From: Gammaproteobacteria bacterium
Lineage (GTDB): Bacteria; Pseudomonadota; Gammaproteobacteria; Pseudomonadales; Azotimanducaceae
Direction: 5' to 3'
Assembly (NCBI GenBank): GCA_002725995.1
Contig: PBRQ01000055.1
Location: 35,600 to 99,599, forward strand
Length of the DNA stretch: 64,000 nucleotides
Shown here: positions 45,555 through 53,975 of the stretch, piece by piece
Layout: every line of letters starts with the position of its first letter
Position numbering within the stretch: position 1 is the stretch's first letter
Made by a program: the position numbers and the translations under genes
Notes under the pieces: model-generated
Database searches by the model: none
Told to the model about the DNA's origin: nothing
Seen by the model: the letters and a program-made list of their open reading frames with translations, nothing else

Positions 45555-46574
45555 TTAGTTTAAGATCAGCTCAGCGAAGGTACGCAATTCCTCTTTACTT
45601 CGTGAGCTCACAAGTAAAGAGGTTACGGGTGTCTCACGCCAGGCCTGCAACCTATCCTTTATTCGATCTGTTGATCCAACCAGTGAAACCTCATCAGCAA
45701 ATTCCGTTGGTACCGCAAGAACAGCCTGCTCCTTTTTGCCAGCGAGAAACAAATCCTGAATCTCAGCCGCTGCCGCTTCAAAGCCCATGCGACCCATCAG
45801 CTCATTGTGAAAATTGCGACTCTTTGCACCCATGCCACCCATATAGAGCGCAAGGTTATGTTTTATCGGCAAGAGCCCTTGCTCAACATCATCACAAATG
45901 TTGACGGACACTCCCTGCATAATTTCAAATCCAGGTTTTGCGCCGGCGATCTGATCAGCATAAACATCCTGCCGGTAAGGTGAGTAATAGAGAGGAAGCC
46001 ATCCATCAGCAATTTCCGCCGCCATGGTAACGTTCTTAGGCCCCTCCGCCCCAAGAAAAATCGGCAGGTCTGCCCTCAACGGATGGGTAATCGGTTTCAG
46101 GGCCTTACCCAGTCCCCAGGCCCCCTCCCCCGTGTAGGGTAACGGATAGTGTTCCCCACTATTTGAGACGGGCGCCTCCCGGGCCAGAACCTTGCGGATA
46201 ATCTCAATGTACTCGCGCGTTCTCGCCAGAGGTTTACCGAAGGGCTCACCATACCAGCCTTCAACAACCTGGGGCCCTGAAACCCCCAGCCCGAGAATCA
46301 TCCTGCCATTGGACAGGTGATCCAGGGTCAGAGCAGCCATTGCCGTTGCCGTGGGAGCCCTTGCTGACAATTGTGCAACCGCGGTCCCCAGGCGAATACG
46401 CTCCGTATGAGCACCTATCCAGGCAAGTGGCGTAAAGACATCAGAGCCCCAGGTTTCAGCGGTGAATATTGCGTCATATCCCAGTTTCTCTGCTTCTTTG
46501 GCGATATCCACCATTTGTGGGTTGGGGCCGGCCCCCCAATAACCCATCTGAATACCAAGTTTCAAATCTTTCAC
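45555..46574 (-). CDS. LLM-class flavin-dependent oxidoreductase
   Basis: A 339-residue paralogue of the protein at 40899-41957. GTG 46574 (MKDLKLGIQMGYWG) has AGGA four bases upstream; an earlier frame from 46637 is without similarity. It shows YDAIFTAETWGSDVF, GTAVAQLSARAPTATAMAA and RMILGLGVSGPQVVEGWYG. It is probably an FMN- or F420-linked oxidoreductase or monooxygenase. Transcribed alone towards the MBL gene. Confidence 0.88.
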   Translation of the reverse strand: MKDLKLGIQMGYWGAGPNPQMVDIAKEAEKLGYDAIFTAETWGSDVFTPLAWIGAHTERIRLGTAVAQLSARAPTATAMAALTLDHLSNGRMILGLGVSGPQVVEGWYGEPFGKPLARTREYIEIIRKVLAREAPVSNSGEHYPLPYTGEGAWGLGKALKPITHPLRADLPIFLGAEGPKNVTMAAEIADGWLPLYYSPYRQDVYADQIAGAKPGFEIMQGVSVNICDDVEQGLLPIKHNLALYMGGMGAKSRNFHNELMGRMGFEAAAAEIQDLFLAGKKEQAVLAVPTEFADEVSLVGSTDRIKDRLQAWRETPVTSLLVSSRSKEELRTFAELILN

Positions 46575-46750
46575 GCAATCCTCTCCCGTCAGTCTTCTGT
46601 TGCCAACAGCATGCCGGAATTCTTTCTCCCAAATCAAGGGTTGTAAATCTAAGCGACCAACCCTATCTTTATCAACTGGCGGAAGATGCTGCTCACTGCT
46701 AAGCTCACCCGCTCTCCATAAATCTGCTAGCTATAGAGGCCTTACGCGCA

Positions 46751-47332
46751 ATGAACGAAGAATCCCAGGACATGAAACTTCCATCGATGAACTTCATGGA
46801 CGAAAAACTATTCAGGTCCCGTTCCATCTCCATATTTGGGCAGATCAATGAAAAAATTGCTCGCACTGTCACGGAGCAACTCCTCGCCCTGTCTGCTGAA
46901 AGTGGCGAGCCAATAACCATCTATATCAGTTCACCGGGTGGACATGTTGAATCGGGTGACGTCATTTATGACATGATCAAATACATACAGCCAGAGGTAA
47001 GGGTTGTTGGTACAGGATGGGTTGCAAGTGCGGCCACTAACATCTACCTGGCCGCAAAAAAGGAAAACCGGTATTCGTTGCCAAATACTCGCTACCTAGT
47101 ACATCAACCATCAGGCGGATCCCAAGGCGATGCGACAGATATCAAGATTCAGGCAGAGCAGATTGTCAAAACCAAGCAGCGAATCAACAGAATTATCTCT
47201 GAGGAGACGGGTCGCCCGCTGGAGCAGGTTGAAGAAGATACGGACCGAGACTACTGGATGTCCGTAGATGAGGCAATCGAGTATGGAATCGTGAGCAAGG
47301 TCGTCACTTCCATCGGAGATATTTCCGCTTAA
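46751..47332 (+). CDS. clpP: ClpP-like serine protease subunit (stand-alone paralogue)
   Basis: A 193-residue ClpP-fold protein. By alignment with E. coli ClpP the catalytic triad is retained: Ser in GWVASAATN, His in YLVHQPSGG, and Asp in EEDTDRDYWMS. The oxyanion-strand ISSPGGHVESG is also conserved. The active-site loop GWVASAATN differs from the canonical GQAASMGA. There is no clpX or tig neighbour, so it is probably a second ClpP rather than the housekeeping copy. Its stop overlaps tail-to-tail by four bases with the VOC gene. Confidence 0.88.
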   Translation: MNEESQDMKLPSMNFMDEKLFRSRSISIFGQINEKIARTVTEQLLALSAESGEPITIYISSPGGHVESGDVIYDMIKYIQPEVRVVGTGWVASAATNIYLAAKKENRYSLPNTRYLVHQPSGGSQGDATDIKIQAEQIVKTKQRINRIISEETGRPLEQVEEDTDRDYWMSVDEAIEYGIVSKVVTSIGDISA

Positions 47333-47946
47333 TGTAGCAACACCCGGCCATTGGGCGAATCTATGACAGCTCGCACACCATCGGGACCTTCTAGCACCTC
47401 GACATCAATGTTCAGTGCGTCCATCAATGACCTGTATTGATCACTGTTCTCAATCATCTCAACAGCAAAGGCAGATAACCTACACCCCCCTAAAGCATCG
47501 TCAGATGGATGTGGTGACCCCAACCAATTAATAAAAAAGGGCATGAAGTTCCCAAAGGGATGCTGATCGACAAATAAAAGTTGCCAATCAAGCCTTACAC
47601 CGTCCGGCCGTGTTCGATTCATATCCAACACACTGTGCTGATATCCGAATTTATCAAGAATAGTGATAACGGCCGCAAAGTCGTCAGCGGCCACTGCCCA
47701 GGTTCTTATTCCAGAGAAATCATGAGCCTGTAGCTCCTCGCCAAGAGTTCCTGCCAGGCTCTGACCGGGATCCGGAGCAATTATTTCAAGGTACTGACTA
47801 TTACCAAATGACAATAAAGCGTTGCAGGTTCCATTCCCCGGGTGAGTACCGCCAAATTCAGCATTAACGCCGGTCAGGTTGAAAATTTCACTGATACCGT
47901 TCTGCAAGTCACTCACGCCGTACATAATGTGGTCTAGCTTTGCCAT
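47329..47946 (-). CDS. VOC/glyoxalase-like domain protein
   Basis: A 205-residue protein starting at ATG 47946 (MAKLDHIMYGVSDL), with AGGA seven bases upstream. The N-terminal beta-alpha-beta-beta-beta unit has the first metal-ligand histidine (LDHIMYGV), and FGGTHPGNGTCNALLSFGNSQYLEIIA ends with the glutamate ligand typical of the glyoxalase-like (PF13468-type) group. These enzymes act on diverse substrates, so none is proposed. It is divergent from the hotdog-fold gene. Confidence 0.78.
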   Translation of the reverse strand: MAKLDHIMYGVSDLQNGISEIFNLTGVNAEFGGTHPGNGTCNALLSFGNSQYLEIIAPDPGQSLAGTLGEELQAHDFSGIRTWAVAADDFAAVITILDKFGYQHSVLDMNRTRPDGVRLDWQLLFVDQHPFGNFMPFFINWLGSPHPSDDALGGCRLSAFAVEMIENSDQYRSLMDALNIDVEVLEGPDGVRAVIDSPNGRVLLH

Positions 47947-48049
47947 CCAAGAATCCTGTTTCCACAACACTAGCCTTGGTAAACTAGACTAACATTCACA
48001 GATGTGCAAAGCCTTTCCCAACTTTTGCCAGCTTATCAAGAAAGAAAAA

Positions 48050-48832
48050 ATGCTTAACTACTCGATTGCAACATACAACGACGCCGAGGAATCCGAGAAT
48101 AGAATTCACAGCGATGAAATGGCTACACGCTTTGGCTTCAGAGGTGCGCTGGTAGCCGGGGTTGTCATTTTCGGCCATGCCGTGTACCTGCCAATCAGGG
48201 CCCATGGTCTTGATTGGCTGAGTGACAATATGGCTGAAATCAGATTTCTGAAGCCTGCCTATGATGGAGAGACCCTCGACATTACGCTGGAAGATCACCG
48301 CAGCGGTACTGACACAAAATGTATCAACCCGGAGGGGGTTCTGCTGACTACCATGACCAGCGAGAAGGGAGCAGCAGAGCCTGACCCTGTGCATGATCTG
48401 CTGCCAGCGGATAAACCGGTCGTGAGAGAGCATATTGACTGGGACAATCTCATCCTGAACAAGCCAGCGCCGGCATATCTCTGGCGCGCCCATAACAAGT
48501 CAAACCGGGATCTGGCAGAACAATTGCGTGACGACCTCGATATTTATCAGGGACCTGAAGCCTGTGTACACCCATTTTGGATGTTGCGACAGTGTAATTC
48601 TGCTTTCTCAAGATCATTTATCCTGCCTGCCTGGATCCATGTAGGCAGCAAAATAAACTTCCATCAGCCCCTGATGGTCGGACAGGACATAGAAGTCCGT
48701 ATGACACCGATCTCAAAGTGGAAACGCAAGGGCCACCAGTTTACGACGCTGGCTATTGGGTTCCTTGTCGGGGGTGAACTATTCGTTGAAGTAGAACACA
48801 CGTCTATTTTCAAAATCGCCCCACCCCTTTAG
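48050..48832 (+). CDS. Double-hotdog (MaoC/FAS1-like dehydratase) protein
   Basis: A 260-residue protein; the start at 48050 (MLNYSIATYNDAE) avoids 16 unlikely residues from ATG 48002. The segment NRIHSDEMATRFGFRGALVAG resembles the R-hydratase motif (Asp/His with a following glycine-rich turn) in the first hotdog; a second hotdog follows from about residue 165 (WIHVGSKINFHQPLMVGQDI). Such proteins hydrate or dehydrate acyl-CoAs. The catalytic assignment is tentative because the motif is incomplete. Confidence 0.65.
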   Translation: MLNYSIATYNDAEESENRIHSDEMATRFGFRGALVAGVVIFGHAVYLPIRAHGLDWLSDNMAEIRFLKPAYDGETLDITLEDHRSGTDTKCINPEGVLLTTMTSEKGAAEPDPVHDLLPADKPVVREHIDWDNLILNKPAPAYLWRAHNKSNRDLAEQLRDDLDIYQGPEACVHPFWMLRQCNSAFSRSFILPAWIHVGSKINFHQPLMVGQDIEVRMTPISKWKRKGHQFTTLAIGFLVGGELFVEVEHTSIFKIAPPL

Positions 48833-48843
48833 CCCGAGCAGGC

Positions 48844-49026
48844 GTGACTTCTTACTATGCCCTGATCATCCTGGCCACTATAACTATAGGCAGCGCCGCC
48901 GGATGTGGATACATTGCTAAGCGTCGAGGTGCCAGCCTTACCTTCTGGATCATGTGCGGTCTCCTATTCGGCCCTTTGGCCCTGCCCTTTGTGCTGTTTG
49001 CAAAAGCTCCTGCTGGCAAGGACTGA
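48844..49026 (+). CDS. Small two-TM membrane protein
   Basis: A 60-residue protein from GTG 48844, 11 bases after the hotdog gene stop. There are two hydrophobic helices (YYALIILATITIGSAAG and FWIMCGLLFGPLALPFVLF) joined by a basic loop (AKRRGAS). The second helix with its GPLALP motif resembles small 'phospholipase_D nuclease N-terminal'-like membrane proteins, but I cannot assign it. The clean hydrophobic profile supports a real gene. Confidence 0.55.
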   Translation: MTSYYALIILATITIGSAAGCGYIAKRRGASLTFWIMCGLLFGPLALPFVLFAKAPAGKD

Positions 49027-49105
49027 AATCGGAAAATCGGTCACCTTTTCCTTTCGCTCTACAAATCATTACTATTGGAAGATACAACCAACAGCAGATG
49101 ACCCC

Positions 49106-50188
49106 ATGTCCGATGTTCCATTCAGGACGATTCATGAAATTATCAGGGCCGCCAGGCTAAACCTAAATCAGACCGACTGGGATTACCTGGTTGGTGGCAG
49201 CGATACGGAAGCCACCGTGAAGCGCAATCGCCTGGCGATTGATTCGAAAGCACTTAGCCCGAAAGTTCTCAATGATGTATCAGAAATTGACACATCCGGT
49301 TCAATCCTGGACCGACATCTTTCAATTCCCGTGGTGCTGGCACCCATTGGTTCGCTGGAGGTCTTTACACTGGGAGGTGGCGAGACTGCGGCTATCGCCG
49401 CCGCTGAGGCAGGCATCTTGAGTATTGCGAGTTCACTCTGCTCACCCACTATCGAGGAAATTGCCGCAGCATCCGACGCCGCAAAAATCTACCAGTTGTA
49501 CGTGAGAGGAGATGAGATCTGGGTTGACGATATCATCAGGCGTGTCGTCAGCAGCGGCTACGATGGCTTCTGTCTGACTGTGGATACTTCAGTTGTCAGT
49601 CGCCGCGAGCGAGACATCGCTAAACGTGTGATACCAACTTCCCAACCATCGGAAGGAGACTTTATCTATCAGGCAAAACTCAACTGGGCCGACGTGGCAC
49701 GCATAAGAGACAAGTTCGACATCCCACTGATACTCAAGGGAATAAGTCGTATAGAGGATGCAGTCAAGGCGGTAGAGCTTGGCATAGAGGTCATCTATGT
49801 ATCCAATCATGGCGGTCGCCAGCTGGACCAGGGACCAGGAGCTATGGATATACTTCCCGGGATCGCAAGGGAAGTTGGCGACCGTGCAAGCATCGTGGTT
49901 GACGGAGGGTTTTATCGCGGCACCGACATTCTCAAAGCCATGGCACTGGGGGCCACCGCCGTAGGCCTCGGTCGACTGCAGGTATGGGCGCTCGCTGCCG
50001 GTGGGGCGCCCGCACTTGTCAGTTGCATGCGTATTCTTAAACACGAGATCAAAACAGCTCTCGCCCTCTGCGGTGTCTCCGGCTTTTCAGGTCTGGATGA
50101 GTCATTCGTTATAGATGCACCGGTTACCGTGACACCTGATGTCTTCAGCGCCTTTCCACTGCTGAACCTTGAGGACGAGGGTTATTAG
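49106..50188 (+). CDS. FMN-dependent alpha-hydroxy-acid oxidase/dehydrogenase
   Basis: A 360-residue TIM-barrel flavoenzyme; the upstream open frame from 48905 overlaps the small membrane gene and is discarded. FMN and active-site elements: VVLAPIGSLEVF, YQLYVRGD, ILKGISRIEDA (the FMN-contacting lysine) and YVSNHGGRQLDQ (catalytic His and substrate-binding Arg), then VDGGFYRGTDILKAMALGA for phosphate binding. It oxidises a 2-hydroxyacid such as lactate or glycolate to the 2-oxoacid. It is soluble as no membrane segment is seen. It is followed closely by an ECF sigma gene. Confidence 0.9.
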   Translation: MSDVPFRTIHEIIRAARLNLNQTDWDYLVGGSDTEATVKRNRLAIDSKALSPKVLNDVSEIDTSGSILDRHLSIPVVLAPIGSLEVFTLGGGETAAIAAAEAGILSIASSLCSPTIEEIAAASDAAKIYQLYVRGDEIWVDDIIRRVVSSGYDGFCLTVDTSVVSRRERDIAKRVIPTSQPSEGDFIYQAKLNWADVARIRDKFDIPLILKGISRIEDAVKAVELGIEVIYVSNHGGRQLDQGPGAMDILPGIAREVGDRASIVVDGGFYRGTDILKAMALGATAVGLGRLQVWALAAGGAPALVSCMRILKHEIKTALALCGVSGFSGLDESFVIDAPVTVTPDVFSAFPLLNLEDEGY

Positions 50189-50207
50189 CACTTCCAGAGA
50201 GAAGCAA

Positions 50208-50846
50208 ATGGAAAAACAACACGCCCAAATGTACCAACATGAAGATGAACTGGTTGAGGCTCTGGTCGGGAAAGACAACGCCGCCTTCAGAATAGCCATC
50301 AAACAATACCAGCCTGCCATGCTCTACCTGGCATACAGTTTTGTCGGCAACAAGATTGCAGATGAAGTCGTCCAGGAATCCTGGTTATCTGCCATTAGGG
50401 CGCTGCCAAAATTTGAAAGGCGCAGCAGCCTAAAAACCTGGTTGCTTCGGATCGTGGCGAATGAGGCCAAAACCAGGCTGAGAAAGGAAAACAGGTCATT
50501 GTCCCTCGAGGCAATAGTCAGCGAAAGTAAGGCTCTGTCAGACCGCTACGACGACAACGGACAATGGGCTGACAGTATTCCCCAGCAGTGGGATTCTGAC
50601 ACCCCCGATGAACTACTGTCCGTTGAAGAACTCAAACAGTGTATGAACCGTCATATCGAAGCACTACCGGCACTTCAGGGCGCAACCCTGAACCTGCGGG
50701 AACAGCAGGGATATTCGCTAGCTCACATCTGTAACATTCTCGAGGTCAGCGAGTCTAACGTGAGAGTATTACTGCACCGGGCCAGGAACAGCCTCTTCCT
50801 GTGCATTGAGCATTTTCAGAAAACTGGCGAATGTTGCACAAATTAG
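50208..50846 (+). CDS. ECF-type RNA polymerase sigma factor
   Basis: A 212-residue sigma-70 family protein with only regions 2 and 4. Region 2 is about 20-95 (AFRIAIKQYQPAMLYLAYSFVGN, DEVVQESWLSAIRALPKFE, SLKTWLLRIVANEAKTRLR); region 4 is about 145-195 (LREQQGYSLAHICNILEVSESNVRVLLHRAR, a classic helix-turn-helix). ATG 50208 is preferred because GAGAGAAG precedes it. It ends nine bases before a zinc-finger anti-sigma gene, so the pair forms a signal-responsive switch. Confidence 0.92.
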   Translation: MEKQHAQMYQHEDELVEALVGKDNAAFRIAIKQYQPAMLYLAYSFVGNKIADEVVQESWLSAIRALPKFERRSSLKTWLLRIVANEAKTRLRKENRSLSLEAIVSESKALSDRYDDNGQWADSIPQQWDSDTPDELLSVEELKQCMNRHIEALPALQGATLNLREQQGYSLAHICNILEVSESNVRVLLHRARNSLFLCIEHFQKTGECCTN

Positions 50847-50855
50847 GAGAAAGCT

Positions 50856-51089
50856 TTGCTTACCTGTAAAGATGTGAGTGATGTGGCGAGTGACTACATG
50901 GATGGTCCGACGACGCTTCTTCAGCAAATCAACTTTCGGCTTCACCTGCTAATGTGCGTGCACTGCAGAAGGTATTTCCAGCAGCTGAAACTCGCTGCCG
51001 GCATCGCGGGAAAGTATGAACTTCCAGCCGAACCCAGTGACGACGAAACTGATGCCCTGATCAGCAAACTAAACAAGCAGAAAACGTAG
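50856..51089 (+). CDS. Anti-sigma factor, zf-HC2 zinc-finger type
   Basis: A 77-residue protein starting at TTG 50856, with AGGAG six bases upstream. It carries the ZAS zinc site: the His and two Cys of LHLLMCVHCRRY, plus an N-terminal cysteine in LTCKDV. Short soluble ZAS proteins bind the cognate ECF sigma directly, often releasing it on oxidation. There is no TM helix, so sensing is probably cytoplasmic. Confidence 0.85.
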   Translation: MLTCKDVSDVASDYMDGPTTLLQQINFRLHLLMCVHCRRYFQQLKLAAGIAGKYELPAEPSDDETDALISKLNKQKT

Positions 51090-51167
51090 GTGCTAGCCAT
51101 AGTCAGGTATTAGTTCAACGAATTTCAAAAGTGTGCATTGGATAGCTTGGCACCTGACCTGATGTGG

Positions 51168-53345
51168 CTAGCTTTCTCCGGGCACCTCAACTGGGCCCCC
51201 AACCTTTGACGGTTTTCCACGCCGCCACCTGTGATACTTACCCACCAGATCCAGCAGCCAATCAGGTTTGTGATTTTTTCGCCATTCACTGGCAGCAAAC
51301 TTGTTCATTTCAGCCAGCGTTGGATAGATATGAATCGTACCCAGGATCTTATTCAGACCCAGCCCATGTTTCATTCCCAGGACGTACTCACTGATAAGCT
51401 CCCCCGCATGATCCGCAGCGATAGTAACCCCGAGTATCGTGTCCTTACCCGGTACCGTCAGTACTTTCACGACGCCATGCCCCGCCTCGTCGACGATAGC
51501 TCGATCAAGGTCAGCCACATCGTAGCGAGTTACCTCAAAATCAATACCCTGTGCCTTTGCCTCAGTTTCATTGATACCAACACGGGCAACTTCGGGTGAA
51601 CTGAAGGTCGACCAGGGGACAACGGAATAGTCGACCCTGAAGCGTTTGAATGTACCGAACAAGGCATTGACCGAGGCATACCACGCCATGTGGGAGGCCG
51701 TATGGGTAAACTGGTAGGGACCTGCAACGTCGCCAATAGCATAGATATTGGGGTAGTTGGTCCGGAGGTAATCATCCACCGCAATGGTGCCCATATCGGT
51801 AAGTTCAATACCCAGCGATTCAAGCCCGAACCCCTGGGTTTTAGCCTTCCTGCCAACGGCAACCAGCAATTCATCAAATGGGACTTTCAGTTCATTTTCA
51901 CCGCTACAGAGCAGGAATTTTTCACCCTGATCAACAATGACCTCGCTTGCCGTATAGCCATTCAGGATGGTGACCCCTTCCGCCCTGCTTGATTCAGCGA
52001 CCATCTCAGCAATTTCAGGATCTTCACGAGTCATGATCTGTGCAGCCTGTTCAACCTGAGTAACTTCACTACCAAGTCTGTTGAATGCCTGTGTCAGTTC
52101 AGTACCAATCGGTCCCCCTCCTAATACCACCATTCGCTGTGGCAGCTCACGCAGTTCCCACAAATTGTCAGAAGTAAGGTATCGAATCTTCTCGAGGCCC
52201 TTTATTGGAGGAACAAACGGCTCTGCACCGGTCGCGATGACAATATTCCGGGTCGTCAAGGTGCACCCATTGGTTCGTACACTATAGGGGGACAGAATTT
52301 CCGCCTCCCCAATCTCTACCTTAACGCCCAGACCTTCATAGCGCTCAACGGAATCATGGGGCTCTATTTCCTTAATGACTCGTTGCACGCGTTCCATAAC
52401 CTCGGCAAACTCAAAATCCGCGTGCATTTCCCTAAAACCGAGACTTGCTCCGCGCCTCATATCAGCGGCAAGTCGGGCGGAGCGGATCAGTGCCTTGCTA
52501 GGGACACAGCCTGTGTTGAGACAGTCTCCACCCATCTTGTTCTTTTCGATCAGCGTTACTTCCGCCTTGGCGGTAGCAGCTATCAAAGCGGCAACAAGCC
52601 CTCCGGAGCCGGCTCCAATGACAATAAGGTCCCGGTCAAATGATGAGGGTTTTTGCCAGTCTCGCATTATCTTTTGAGAACGCACGAAATCAACGGCCTT
52701 CTTAGCAATCAGCGGGAACAGCCCCAACAGTACGAAGGAGCCCAGCAGCGCGGGCGAAAGAATACCAGCAAGGGATTCAAGCTGACCCAGCTGAGTTCCC
52801 GCGTTAACATAGACTGCTGTGCCAACAAGCATGCCGAACTGGCTGACAAGGAAAAAGCGCAACACCGAGATATTGGTAAGCCCCATTGCAAGGTTGATAA
52901 CAAAAAATGGGAATACAGGCACCAGACGCAAAGCAAAAAGATAAAATGCACCTTCCTTCTCAATGCCCTCATCTATTCTTTGTGTCCATTTCCCAAACCT
53001 TGTCCGCACCTCGTCACGGAGGATAAATCTTGCAATCAGCATTGCCAGGGTTGCGCCAATGGTGGATGCAAAAGAAACAAGTAGCAATCCCCACCAGAAG
53101 CCAAAAACCGCACCGCCTGCCAGGGTCATAATGGTCGCACCAGGCAAGGAGGAAGCCGTGATGGCAATATATCCGCAAAAGTAGGCTAGCGAAGCGACGG
53201 CAAGATTCTCCCGAACAAGCTGAGTAAAATTATCCTGCTCGGACCTGAGAAACTCCAACGTAAGGAACTGACTGACATCGAGGTAAAAAAATGCTCCAAT
53301 CAATCCCATTAACAACAGAACGAGGCCAACCTTTTCTGATTTCAT
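51168..53345 (-). CDS. TVP38/TMEM64 membrane domain fused to a mercuric-reductase-like flavoprotein
   Basis: A 725-residue fusion. Residues 1-225 form a DedA/VTT-type membrane domain (FCGYIAITASSLPGATIMTLAGG; ALRLVPVFPFFVINLAMG). From about 238 a class I pyridine nucleotide-disulfide oxidoreductase begins: IVIGAGSGGLVAALIAA, redox-active disulfide in GGDCLNTGCVPSK, NAD motif VVLGGGPIGTELTQAFNRLG, FAD motif IYAIGDVAG, and the dimer-interface HIYPTLAEM. The Cys-aromatic metal-binding tail of true MerA is missing. Such fusions are known but not biochemically defined; membrane-bound dithiol or quinone reduction is inferred. Confidence 0.88.
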   Translation of the reverse strand: MKSEKVGLVLLLMGLIGAFFYLDVSQFLTLEFLRSEQDNFTQLVRENLAVASLAYFCGYIAITASSLPGATIMTLAGGAVFGFWWGLLLVSFASTIGATLAMLIARFILRDEVRTRFGKWTQRIDEGIEKEGAFYLFALRLVPVFPFFVINLAMGLTNISVLRFFLVSQFGMLVGTAVYVNAGTQLGQLESLAGILSPALLGSFVLLGLFPLIAKKAVDFVRSQKIMRDWQKPSSFDRDLIVIGAGSGGLVAALIAATAKAEVTLIEKNKMGGDCLNTGCVPSKALIRSARLAADMRRGASLGFREMHADFEFAEVMERVQRVIKEIEPHDSVERYEGLGVKVEIGEAEILSPYSVRTNGCTLTTRNIVIATGAEPFVPPIKGLEKIRYLTSDNLWELRELPQRMVVLGGGPIGTELTQAFNRLGSEVTQVEQAAQIMTREDPEIAEMVAESSRAEGVTILNGYTASEVIVDQGEKFLLCSGENELKVPFDELLVAVGRKAKTQGFGLESLGIELTDMGTIAVDDYLRTNYPNIYAIGDVAGPYQFTHTASHMAWYASVNALFGTFKRFRVDYSVVPWSTFSSPEVARVGINETEAKAQGIDFEVTRYDVADLDRAIVDEAGHGVVKVLTVPGKDTILGVTIAADHAGELISEYVLGMKHGLGLNKILGTIHIYPTLAEMNKFAASEWRKNHKPDWLLDLVGKYHRWRRGKPSKVGGPVEVPGES

Positions 53346-53504
53346 CTACTTGATACCGACAAACAACAATTCCTAATATACACCTAGATGCGCCGATTAT
53401 CGTATTGTTACAAGATGTGGCAGCGTGAAATATTCTAGCATCACCAGAAGCCTGTAAAATCAGACTAGACGTGGCTCAAGCTATGCTAAGTTCTGCCACC
53501 AAAA

Positions 53505-53828
53505 TTAGCCTCCACCCGACATGCGCCCCGCGTCACTGAAACCGGATTTGCATAAAGCTGTCAGGGAAATGCTGTCCCACCCAGGATTGACCGATTCGAC
53601 AAGGCGCTCAAGCCGGGACCGCTTAAACTTCCTGATCTGACGCTCTCGAGCCACTGCCTCATCAACCCCTCTGATAACTTCACCATAGACGAGTTTCTGC
53701 CAGACTTTCCTGCGGTTTAACTTTCTGTTAATTCGCTCCCGGTGGGTGCGCACTTCCCTTTGCAACTCAGCACCTACGCCTACTGGTATGTGCTTGTGGT
53801 GCCGACTCGCTAAAATATATATGTAGAA
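53505..53828 (-). pseudogene. GIY-YIG-family endonuclease-like gene without a normal start
   Basis: The minus-strand frame reads FYIYILAS at 53828-53805, the GIY-YIG opening, then ELQREVRTHRERI, KLVYGEVIRGVDEAVARERQ, IRKFKRSRLERLVESVNPGW, matching the YhbQ/UPF0213-like fold to its end. There is no ATG, GTG or TTG upstream in frame before the domain; the first usable codon (TTG 53765) would delete the catalytic Tyr motif. The region normally reading GTLYVGVT is altered to IPVGVG. It is probably a decayed gene, or one with a mutated start. Confidence 0.55.
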
Positions 53829-53975
53829 TGTATCTATGAAGCCAAATTTGCTAGGCCTGCTTAAACATCACTACTGGCCATCTCCTTCCATGAGCGTAAG
53901 CCATCCCAACCTTTTCGTGTCAGTCAGTGCTGCTACAATAGGCCAAAAGGTGGACTAAGAGTCTGTACAAAAGTT

